A DNA stretch of 6,155 bases from Aquifex aeolicus (GTDB lineage: Bacteria; Aquificota; Aquificia; Aquificales; Aquificaceae): NCBI GenBank assembly GCA_015662815.1, contig DQTK01000077.1:1-6155 (forward strand), read 5' to 3'. The notes beneath the pieces are model-generated. The model was not told the origin of the DNA. It saw only the letters and a program-made list of their open reading frames with translations, and did not search any database. Position numbers and translations under genes: made by a program. Every line of letters starts with the position of its first letter. Positions within the stretch are counted from its first letter, which is position 1. Shown here piece after piece: positions 1 through 5,172 of the stretch.

Positions 1-1683
1 AAACTTCCCTATCAAGCAAGCCTATTTTTTTTCTTGAGTGCTCCCGATAAAAAGGAACTGGAGCTAATATCGAGTGAGTTTTATACAAAAATGTATGAAA
101 GAAACTTTGAAGTAAAAAGAGAAATAGATGTAGCTTTGATAAATTCTTTCTTTGAATGTTTACCACTCGGAACTATCCCTGAAAGAAATGACTTGTTTAT
201 GAGATATACAACACTTTTTTCAGCAAATATAGCTTCATTAGTCCCCCTTATCGGGCAAGTTCCTTCCTCTCCTGAACCGATAAACTTATACGTAGATAGA
301 AAATTCGGTCTCTTCGGATTTAATAGATTTTTCTCAAAGACAAACTATAACAGAATCACAGTAGCTGAATCGGGAGGTGGAAAGTCTTTTTCACAAGGTG
401 ATGACCAAATACTTTCTTTAGCAAGAGGATGTCTTGTACGTGTTATCGATAAAGGAAGGTCTTATGAACAGTTATGCAAGTTGATTGGAGGAGAATTTAT
501 AGACTTTTCGGAAGAAAACCGAATGTGTTTCAATCCTTTTACAAAAGCAAGCACTGATGAAGATGGGAATTTACTTGATGAAGAGTTTGTATTTTTAACT
601 TCAATTATCGGAATACTTGCCGGATATGACCTTTCAGAAGGAGATATAGTAGGAGAAGGACATCAAGCCAGGATAGCGTCATTTATCTTAAGGGCTATAG
701 CTTCTGCTTGGAATGAAAAGGGCAAAAATGCAGGAGTAAAAGATGTTTACCATGCACTCCTTAGCATGGAAGATGAAAGCAGGGAAGGACTTCCGAAAAA
801 AATAGCAGAAGGACTGTACCCATTTGCGGAAGGACCTTATGCAAATTATTTCAACGGAGAGAATAACGTAAACTATTCAAAAGATTATGTAGTTTTAGAA
901 CTTGAAAACCTATCGGGAAAAGATGCAAGATTGCAGGTAGCAGTACTCACAACTCTAATAGTTCAAATTCTTAGAGAATTTATGCTTAGCTTTAGAAAGG
1001 AAGAAAAGAAAGGAAAAGTAAGGGAAAAAATATTGTACGTTGATGAAGCTTGGGAACTTTTTAAAAAAGCTTCAATAGCTAATTTCTTAGAACTTGCAGC
1101 CAGAACATTTAGAAAATATAGAGCATCGTTAGAAGTAATATCTCAAGCTTATCAGGATTTCCTGAAAGGTGAGTCTCAGAGAGCAATTTTTAACAACTCT
1201 GCACACATCTTAGGTTTGTATCCGAAGAAATCTGACGTAGTAAAGGCTCACAAGGAAGGAGCTCTGCCCTTTAGTGATTTTGAAGTCCAGCTTCTTACAT
1301 CACTTACCACTGTTCCCGGAAAGTTCTCAGAGTTTTATCTTTCGTCAATTGTTAAAGGTGTAGGAAGATTAATAGTTGACAGATTTTCCTACTGGATTTT
1401 CACAACTTCAGGAAAAGAAAGAGGAATAAGAAGTAAGGTAATTAAAAAATTCGGAACTCTAAAAGGTCTTGAAATATTAGCAGGGAAAAAACCGATAGTG
1501 GAAATTCTTATGGAAAGGAGACTTATTACAAAAGACCAGTATATAGCATCTCTTTATCTCCAAAATACGCCTCGTTTTAAAGAAAAGAGCTTAGAAGAAA
1601 TATTAATCATGATGGGAGCTGTAGACAAAAGCATTATTGAAGAAATTGAAAGAGAAATAGAAGGAGTAGTCAAAAATGTTTAG
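1..1683 (+). CDS. traC: TraC/VirB4-type conjugation ATPase, 5' end outside window
   Basis: This is the cytoplasmic hexameric ATPase that powers pilus assembly and DNA transfer in type IV secretion. The frame is open back to base 1, so about 560 C-terminal residues are visible and the N-terminal part lies upstream. The TTG at 34 has no ribosome-binding site and is not the start. A Walker A-like loop AESGGGKS is at 364-387 and a Walker B ILYVDEAW at 1030-1053; the DEAW form is typical of VirB4/TraC. A glutamine motif EVISQAYQDF follows at 1132-1161. Near the C-terminus RLIVDRFSYWIFTTSGKE resembles the end of F-type TraC proteins. The first Gly of the canonical Walker A is Ala. The gene overlaps the next gene by 8 nt. 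Family assignment is firm; the F-type subclass is inferred from the C-terminus and the neighbouring trbI. Confidence 0.88.
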   Translation, partial: KLPYQASLFFFLSAPDKKELELISSEFYTKMYERNFEVKREIDVALINSFFECLPLGTIPERNDLFMRYTTLFSANIASLVPLIGQVPSSPEPINLYVDRKFGLFGFNRFFSKTNYNRITVAESGGGKSFSQGDDQILSLARGCLVRVIDKGRSYEQLCKLIGGEFIDFSEENRMCFNPFTKASTDEDGNLLDEEFVFLTSIIGILAGYDLSEGDIVGEGHQARIASFILRAIASAWNEKGKNAGVKDVYHALLSMEDESREGLPKKIAEGLYPFAEGPYANYFNGENNVNYSKDYVVLELENLSGKDARLQVAVLTTLIVQILREFMLSFRKEEKKGKVREKILYVDEAWELFKKASIANFLELAARTFRKYRASLEVISQAYQDFLKGESQRAIFNNSAHILGLYPKKSDVVKAHKEGALPFSDFEVQLLTSLTTVPGKFSEFYLSSIVKGVGRLIVDRFSYWIFTTSGKERGIRSKVIKKFGTLKGLEILAGKKPIVEILMERRLITKDQYIASLYLQNTPRFKEKSLEEILIMMGAVDKSIIEEIEREIEGVVKNV

Positions 1684-1984
1684 ATTTTTACTTTTTCTTA
1701 TACTACTCAACCTTGTATTTTTAAATGCTTCTCTCTACTATCTTTCTCGTGAAATGGATAAACAAGTATGTGTAGTAGATATACAAAAAATTATTGAATA
1801 TTTCTCTTCAAAAAAACTCAGTAAAGAACAAGCGAGTTCTCTTGTGAAACTTGCAAGACAAAAGATAGAAGAAAGTAAATGTGAGATTGTTTTCGTAAAA
1901 GGTACAGTTCTTAAAGGAAAAAATTTAAAAGATATAACCGAAGAGGTGATAAGCTATGCATCAAAAGCATTCCCATCAAAGTGA
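1676..1984 (+). CDS. trbI: TrbI-like F-type conjugation membrane protein
   Basis: A 102-aa inner-membrane protein. One N-terminal hydrophobic segment (residues about 2-23) is followed by a polar domain predicted to face the periplasm. The pattern VCVVDIQKIIEYFSSKKLS, then KEQASSLVKLARQKIEE, then EIVFVKGTVLKG resembles F-plasmid TrbI as I remember it: a beta-like VAFNMKQTVDAFF segment, a helix, then VILVSPAVVQG. F TrbI has about 128 residues, so this one lacks most of the N-terminal cytoplasmic tail. TrbI influences pilus length and retraction in F. The start is supported by AAGGAG at 1661-1666, nine bases before the ATG. The gene overlaps the ATPase gene by 8 nt and the next gene by 29 nt, so translation is probably coupled. 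The position directly after traC matches the F operon. The call rests on motif memory plus synteny. Confidence 0.7.
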   Translation: MFRFLLFLILLNLVFLNASLYYLSREMDKQVCVVDIQKIIEYFSSKKLSKEQASSLVKLARQKIEESKCEIVFVKGTVLKGKNLKDITEEVISYASKAFPSK

Positions 1985-3254
1985 AATAGTTGCCTTTGCA
2001 TTCGTTGTAGTATTCTTAGGAGTATTTCTTTTAATGGATTTCCTTTTGAGTTTTATAAGCCCGAAGTTTATTGAAGAAACCGTAAGGCAAGCAGATTTTT
2101 TCAAAAACTTGCTTCCTGAGGGAGAACCGCTGTTTAGTTTAGCTAAAAAATACGCCTACATAGCATACGAAATAAAGAAGGAACTTTCAAAACACTACCA
2201 AAGTAATGTTCAGATTCTTATTGCTTTGCTTAAAGGTGAGTTAAACATTCCCAAAGAACACATAATTTTCGCATGGCTCTCGAAGTATATGATAGGAGCG
2301 GGAATAATAAAGGGAGCATTTTTAAAAGGATTTTCACTTTCCATTTTAGCCATACTTGCTTTTTCTATAAGTGTTATTGTTTTCTTCTTAAGAAAACCTT
2401 TAAAGATTATTTACTTGGAGCTGAGGGCAAGAATTTATGACCCTTTCGGAGACAAGGACATAAGAAAAGTTCTAAAGTTGCTAATAGCGAATCCTGTTCC
2501 TGCCTCTATTTCACACCATTTGCCTTTGAAGGGAGGACTCTTTAAACACTCACTCTCTGTAGCTATAGAAAGTGCGGAGAGTCTCCCGGAAGAAAAACAA
2601 AAAGATGGATTTTTAGCAGGACTTCTTCACGATATAGGTAAAATCAAGATTTACAAAACCGTATGCAGTAATAAATGTAGCTTTGGGAAATTAAACATTT
2701 CCCAGGAAAAAGCCAATCAAATAATGTTTAATGAGCTTGAAAAGAGATTTAACATAAAAATTCCTGAAAATGTATGGGATATAGTAAAGGAAACCGATAG
2801 AAAGGTTACCGAAAAGGAGCTAAAAGAAGCCGATTTTAAGGTAGATAGAGAAATTCTTATAGAAGCTCTTAGCAGATTGAATATAAACGGAATAGAAAGT
2901 TCAAAGTATGACGGCTGGTATAAGAAAGAACTACCATTTGTTGTGGTTTTAGCACATGCACTAAACACTGAGGTTTCAAAAATTCTTCTCCAAAAAGACC
3001 CTCTGCTCCCTTTGGATATAAAGCCTGATTTGAAAGGTGTTCATATAATTGCCTATGCAAACCCCTATGATGATTTTCTTGTCAAAGCAATAGATGGAAA
3101 GAAAGTAGATGATTTAGGTTTATTTGATGTAAAAGTAGGAGTAGAAACTTTCAAAGGTGTCTACTTGATAAAGAAAGAAATAATCCCGAAGGAACTACTA
3201 CTCAAGTGGGGAGATACGAGCTTTTTCATAGAAATAAAACAAAGGAAGAATTAA
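1956..3254 (+). CDS. Two-pass membrane protein with cytoplasmic HD domain, MOBH-relaxase-like
   Basis: A 432-aa protein. Hydrophobic segments at about residues 11-34 and 125-145 bracket a roughly 90-residue region expected in the periplasm, leaving the C-terminal two-thirds in the cytoplasm. That part carries an HD-superfamily metal site: HHLPLKGGLFKHSLSVA (187-203), LLHDIGK (223-229) and a possible last ligand D281. The spacing of paired His, Gly-Gly and His resembles the TraI_2 domain of MOBH relaxases, which nick oriT in some F-like systems such as the gonococcal genetic island. The region after the HD does not match what I know of TraI_2, so a phosphohydrolase or regulatory HD protein is also possible. 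Cys237 and Cys241 form a CxxxC pair. The start is fixed by GAGGTGAT at 1943-1950, five bases before the ATG. It overlaps trbI by 29 nt, arguing for a role in transfer. Confidence 0.78.
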   Translation: MHQKHSHQSEIVAFAFVVVFLGVFLLMDFLLSFISPKFIEETVRQADFFKNLLPEGEPLFSLAKKYAYIAYEIKKELSKHYQSNVQILIALLKGELNIPKEHIIFAWLSKYMIGAGIIKGAFLKGFSLSILAILAFSISVIVFFLRKPLKIIYLELRARIYDPFGDKDIRKVLKLLIANPVPASISHHLPLKGGLFKHSLSVAIESAESLPEEKQKDGFLAGLLHDIGKIKIYKTVCSNKCSFGKLNISQEKANQIMFNELEKRFNIKIPENVWDIVKETDRKVTEKELKEADFKVDREILIEALSRLNINGIESSKYDGWYKKELPFVVVLAHALNTEVSKILLQKDPLLPLDIKPDLKGVHIIAYANPYDDFLVKAIDGKKVDDLGLFDVKVGVETFKGVYLIKKEIIPKELLLKWGDTSFFIEIKQRKN

Positions 3255-3919
3255 TCACTTTGGGCTAAGTATTCTCTCAGCTTAGGCTCTATTTCCTTTA
3301 GAGATTCTTCAGCCTTCCTTTTAGCTTTTTCCTTACACATGAAATACTTTCTCTGAAGTTCTTGTTCTTTTCCTGTATATTTCTCAACTGGAGGCAAACA
3401 AGCTAAATATTCTGCGTCATAATACGTTTGTAGGATTTTATTTTTCAAACTTCCTTTTTTATCAGAATAATTTTCCAGATATTCGAAAGCTTCATACCAG
3501 CATTTCCTAAACCCCTTAAATAATCCGAAGAATTCATTTTGACATTTACCGAATCTCAATGCATAAAAATAACCATCTACATCTGTTTTTCTACTGATTG
3601 CTTCTTCTCTACAATAAGCTATATCTTCATCTGTTGGATTATTCTTGCTATACAAGCAATCAAACATCAATTTTCTTAAATCTTGTCTATACCCTTCTTC
3701 CATTTTCTTTTCTGCCCACGCATTAAGAACAGGTGCTAAGATTAACCCTACTCCCAAAGCAGCTCCATGTCCTGCTATGATTGAAGATACAGTTCTATTT
3801 TCTACATAAGATACCGTTTTTCCACCTGAAGCTATATAATTACTCGCACTCTCTCCCGCAAGATAGGAACAGGAACTTAATCCTAAAACTAATCCCGATA
3901 AAAGCAAAACAACCTTCAT
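3251..3919 (-). CDS. Cysteine-rich outer-membrane lipoprotein, unknown function
   Basis: A 222-aa predicted lipoprotein. The signal peptide MKVVLLLSGLVLGLSSC has a clear lipobox LSSC with the lipidated Cys at residue 17. The +2 residue is Ser, so by the E. coli rule it would go to the outer membrane. A Gly/Ala-rich hydrophobic stretch (about 49-66) follows, then a helical, charged domain. Six further cysteines (88, 103, 126, 140, 174, 195) form three pairs with 14, 13 and 20 residues between them, suggesting disulfide-stapled helical hairpins. I do not recognise the family. A lipoprotein beside transfer genes could be a surface-exclusion or pilus-assembly factor, but nothing in the sequence proves this. 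The start at 3919 is preferred over the GTG at 3943 because GGGGGG at 3925-3930 lies five bases upstream of it and the signal peptide then has normal length. Confidence 0.8.
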   Translation of the reverse strand: MKVVLLLSGLVLGLSSCSYLAGESASNYIASGGKTVSYVENRTVSSIIAGHGAALGVGLILAPVLNAWAEKKMEEGYRQDLRKLMFDCLYSKNNPTDEDIAYCREEAISRKTDVDGYFYALRFGKCQNEFFGLFKGFRKCWYEAFEYLENYSDKKGSLKNKILQTYYDAEYLACLPPVEKYTGKEQELQRKYFMCKEKAKRKAEESLKEIEPKLREYLAQSD

Positions 3920-3956
3920 CATTTCCCCCCACTTTATATTCACTTAGATGAGCCTT

Positions 3957-3965
3957 TGGTATAAT
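3957..3965 (+). promoter_or_regulatory. Extended -10 promoter for the winged-helix gene
   Basis: TGGTATAAT at 3957-3965 is a perfect extended -10 element (TGnTATAAT). No good -35 is seen at 17 bp; TTCACT at 3939-3944 would leave only 15 bp. Extended -10 promoters do not need a strong -35. Transcription would start near 3972, giving a leader of about 290 nt before the ATG at 4266. The element is divergent from the lipoprotein promoter and its -10 is only about 8 bp away, so the two should interfere with each other. Confidence 0.5.
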
Positions 3966-3972
3966 TATTTTC

Positions 3973-3999
3973 ATTATAAAAACTTTCGGGAGGTGTCAA
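3973..3999 (-). promoter_or_regulatory. Sigma70-type promoter for the lipoprotein gene
   Basis: On the minus strand a perfect -35 TTGACA (3999-3994) and a perfect -10 TATAAT (3978-3973) are separated by 15 bp. The spacer is shorter than the optimal 17 bp, which would weaken the promoter. The predicted transcription start is near 3966, giving a leader of about 45 nt to the ATG at 3919. The -35 lies inside the plus-strand sequence GGAGGTGTCAAG, so the two transcription units share these bases. Confidence 0.55.
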
Positions 4000-4015
4000 G
4001 ATGAAGAAACGATAA
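3987..4015 (+). other. Duplicated translation start site with a four-codon ORF (MKKR)
   Basis: CGGGAGGTGT at 3987-3996, four bases before ATG at 4001, starts a four-codon frame ending in TAA at 4013-4015. Nearly the same sequence, CGGGAGGTGT then GAAAGATG, occurs at 4251-4268 before the real gene. The upstream copy may be a leader peptide site, a decoy ribosome-binding site, or the remains of a duplicated gene start. A four-residue product is unlikely to act as a protein. Confidence 0.25.
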
Positions 4016-4031
4016 ACGAGAAAATGGAAGA

Positions 4032-4160
4032 GCCCGAGAGGAAGTCAGGAATAGGATAGTCAGGATACAGTCAGGTATGTCAGGCTCTAGCGTCAGGTTT
4101 AGATAATAACAGGAAAATAAGTTTTTGTCAAGTTCGAAGTCAGGTACAATCCTCTCGGGC
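4032..4160 (+). repeat. Long-range 10-bp inverted repeat enclosing the GTCAGG cluster
   Basis: GCCCGAGAGG (4032-4041) and CCTCTCGGGC (4151-4160) are perfect reverse complements, separated by 109 nt. In RNA they would form a GC-rich closing stem; in DNA, a cruciform base. All six first-cluster GTCAGG copies lie in the loop. The right arm abuts, and shares base 4160 with, the anti-SD arm 4160-4171. Confidence 0.6.
4044..4144 (+). repeat. GTCAGG repeat cluster 1, iteron-like
   Basis: Six exact direct copies of GTCAGG start at 4044, 4059, 4070, 4079, 4092 and 4139, with start-to-start steps of 15, 11, 9, 13 and 47. All are in the same orientation. Exact copies were not found elsewhere on the plus strand except in the second cluster at 5892-5955. 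Several share flanks with copies there, for example TAGCGTCAGGTT at 4089-4100 and 5888-5899. They may be binding sites for a replication or partition protein, or RNA motifs in the leader. The spacing is less regular than in classic iterons. Confidence 0.7.
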
Positions 4161-4257
4161 CTCCCGCAAGGAAACTGAATCAGATCGTTTTTTCTCTTTC
4201 TTTTTTTTCTCTTCCTATCTATGCCTTCTTTAGCAATTTCAAAAACCTTGCGGGAGG
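4160..4257 (+). promoter_or_regulatory. SD-sequestering stem in the leader of the winged-helix gene
   Basis: CCTCCCGCAAGG (4160-4171) is the perfect reverse complement of CCTTGCGGGAGG (4246-4257). The right arm contains most of the SD sequence GGGAGGTG (4252-4259) that serves the ATG at 4266, six bases downstream. Pairing in mRNA would hide the ribosome-binding site. The loop holds an uninterrupted 29-nt pyrimidine tract at 4188-4216, a possible landing site for a protein such as S1 or Rho. The left arm could also pair through CCTCCCG with the upstream CGGGAGG at 3987-3993, freeing the start. The inverted repeat is certain; its regulatory role is inferred. Confidence 0.6.
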
Positions 4258-4265
4258 TGTGAAAG

Positions 4266-4826
4266 ATGGAAAAAATTGAAGTTCAAGATAGTAGAAGAAG
4301 AAGTGGATGGTTTTGGATAGATAACGAAGTCTTTGACATGGCTCTTGACACTTACTCTTTTATGGTTTACGCCTATCTTGTCAGAATTGCAGATAGAACA
4401 TCAGAAGTAGCATCAATTTCCTTGAGGAAAATGGAAAGAGCTTTACGCATATCCAGAAAGAAACTCGTAAAAGCTTTAAGGGAACTTGAAGAAAAAGGAA
4501 TGATTATTAAAAAGCAGCGAAAAGGAGAAAAGGGAAACTACTACAGCAACATTTACATTCTTACCTCTAAGGAAGACTGGCATTATCCGAGAGGTGGGCT
4601 ATCTCGTAGCACAGGAGTGGTTTCCGATGGAAACTTATCAGAGCAACCACCCCCTGCTCTTGAGGAAGCTAAAAACACTGAAAATCAATGGAAAGAAATA
4701 GGCAAAAAGTGCCCTATCAAAAATAATAAAAATCAAAAATTAAATAAATATCAAAAATCATCATCACCATATATAGGGGGACTACTACATCCTCTCTCAT
4801 CTAAATTTCCTTTCCTTCTTGGTTAG
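4266..4826 (+). CDS. Winged-helix DNA-binding protein, replication-initiator-like
   Basis: A 186-aa protein. Residues about 14-100 look like the winged-helix N-terminal domain of phage and plasmid replication organisers (DnaD/lambda O type): GWFWIDNEVFDMALDTYSF, then VYAYLVRIADR, a helix-turn-helix LRKMERALRISRKKLVKAL, ELEEKGMII and a short basic wing. The rest is low complexity and Asn/Lys/Ser-rich with a GVVS segment, as is common in such initiators. The 3' third of the gene is AT-rich with direct repeats, as where an origin lies inside an initiator gene. A transcriptional regulator is the main alternative. The start is supported by GGGAGGTG six bases upstream, although that SD sits in a stem. 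It is preceded by a roughly 290-nt structured leader, and its stop codon lies in a hairpin. Confidence 0.68.
   Translation: MEKIEVQDSRRRSGWFWIDNEVFDMALDTYSFMVYAYLVRIADRTSEVASISLRKMERALRISRKKLVKALRELEEKGMIIKKQRKGEKGNYYSNIYILTSKEDWHYPRGGLSRSTGVVSDGNLSEQPPPALEEAKNTENQWKEIGKKCPIKNNKNQKLNKYQKSSSPYIGGLLHPLSSKFPFLLG
4716..4758 (+). repeat. AT-rich direct repeats ATCAAAAAT inside the winged-helix gene
   Basis: Three exact copies of ATCAAAAAT start at 4716, 4732 and 4750, spaced 16 and 18 bp apart in a stretch almost free of G and C (about 4715-4760). This resembles the AT-rich repeats of a DNA unwinding element. Low-complexity coding of Asn and Lys could give the same look, so origin function is inferred. 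Confidence 0.45.
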
Positions 4827-4846
4827 GAGAAAAGTGTCCTAACTAA
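4819..4846 (+). terminator. Hairpin at the end of the winged-helix gene
   Basis: TTGGTTAGGA (4819-4828) pairs with TCCTAACTAA (4837-4846), giving ten pairs including one G-U and an 8-nt loop. The gene's TAG stop (4824-4826) is in the left arm. No T-run follows, so it is not a standard intrinsic terminator. It may slow or end transcription, or protect the 3' end. The motif recurs at 6003-6026. Confidence 0.45.
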
Positions 4847-4893
4847 AACTTGAAGCACTTTGATTTTCAAGCAAAAGAAAACCTGAAACTATA

Positions 4894-4921
4894 TTGCCTT
4901 GGAAAAATGAAGGGATAAAAT
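4894..4921 (+). promoter_or_regulatory. Weak promoter candidate upstream of the coiled-coil gene
   Basis: TTGCCT (4894-4899) and TAAAAT (4916-4921) are separated by 16 bp and match the sigma70 consensus at four and five of six positions. The -10 lies in the first 34-bp repeat, and the second repeat carries the same TAAAAT at 4950-4955. In AT-rich DNA such matches are common. Confidence 0.25.
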
Positions 4922-4981
4922 AAACCTTGTAGAGAGTTTTACAAACTGATAAAATAAACTTTGTAGGGGGTTTTATAAACT
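4914..4981 (+). repeat. Two perfect-length tandem 34-bp repeats
   Basis: Copies 4914-4947 and 4948-4981 are adjacent, equal in length and differ at four positions, all transitions. Both begin GATAAAATAAAC and end AAACT. Each can fold through TTGTA and TACAA (copy 1) or TTGTA and TATAA (copy 2); the C-to-T change in copy 2 keeps pairing as G-U in RNA. They could be iterons, duplicated operator or promoter units, or part of an origin. Confidence 0.8.
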
Positions 4982-4987
4982 CCCTAC
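4963..4987 (+). repeat. 11-bp hairpin spanning the end of the second tandem repeat
   Basis: GTAGGGGGTTT (4963-4973) pairs with AAACTCCCTAC (4977-4987), with one G-T pair and a TAT triloop. Copy 1 of the tandem repeat cannot form it because its G-run is interrupted and the CCCTAC arm lies outside the repeat. It may be an operator, a single-strand origin hairpin or a weak terminator; no T-run follows. Confidence 0.5.
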
Positions 4988-5048
4988 CCGGCTCCTTGGC
5001 AAGTGAAAAAGGAAGGGTCTCCCCTGACCCTCACCCCTGAGTTTAGGG

Positions 5049-5172
5049 CTATACACCCCCGGAGGGGCGGGAATCCCGTCCCTCTTTTGAGACTCTTTCG
5101 TGGAGTGTTTTTTAGGGTCTCAAGAGAGGGGCGGGATTTCCTGCTCCTCAAAAACTTAAAGGGGGTGTATAG
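5049..5172 (+). promoter_or_regulatory. SD-sequestering stem in the leader of the coiled-coil gene
   Basis: CTATACACCCCC (5049-5060) is the perfect reverse complement of GGGGGTGTATAG (5161-5172). The right arm contains the SD sequence GGGGGTG (5161-5167), six bases before the ATG at 5174, so the stem would block initiation. A large hairpin (5069-5141) is nested inside. The layout repeats that of the leader at 4160-4257, with unrelated arm sequences. Confidence 0.62.
5069..5141 (+). repeat. 28-bp hairpin with an alternative competing fold
   Basis: Bases 5069-5096 pair with 5114-5141 without mismatch, using four G-U pairs, around a 17-nt loop. The core is AATCCCGTCCCTC on the left against GAGGGGCGGGATT on the right. 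GAGGGGCGGGA also occurs just upstream at 5062-5072, so CCCGTCCCTC (5075-5084) can instead pair with 5062-5071 in a 10-bp stem. The two folds exclude each other, as in attenuators. No terminator T-run is attached, so any control would act on translation or processing. Confidence 0.7.

Noticed and set aside
34..36. TTG as the start of the ATPase gene
   Set aside because: The reading frame continues upstream to base 1, no SD precedes it, and TraC proteins have several hundred more N-terminal residues.
2717..3060. Two minus-strand ORFs within the HD gene (2717-2968 and 2869-3060)
   Set aside because: They lie antisense to a well-supported gene, overlap one another in different frames, and show no domain or ribosome-binding site.
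3920..3943. GTG at 3943 (or ATG at 3922) as start of the lipoprotein
   Set aside because: The GTG has no SD and adds charged and aromatic residues before the signal peptide; the ATG at 3922 is only two bases from the G-run. The ATG at 3919 has better spacing.
4024..4059. Eleven-codon ORF starting at ATG 4024
   Set aside because: No SD, and it runs through the inverted repeat and GTCAGG copies; likely chance.
4044..4144. CsrA-type RNA binding sites
   Set aside because: The invariant core is GTCAGG and most copies are not followed by A, so the required GGA is missing in most of them.
4914..4981. CRISPR array
   Set aside because: The two 34-bp units are directly adjacent with no spacers, and no cas genes are present.
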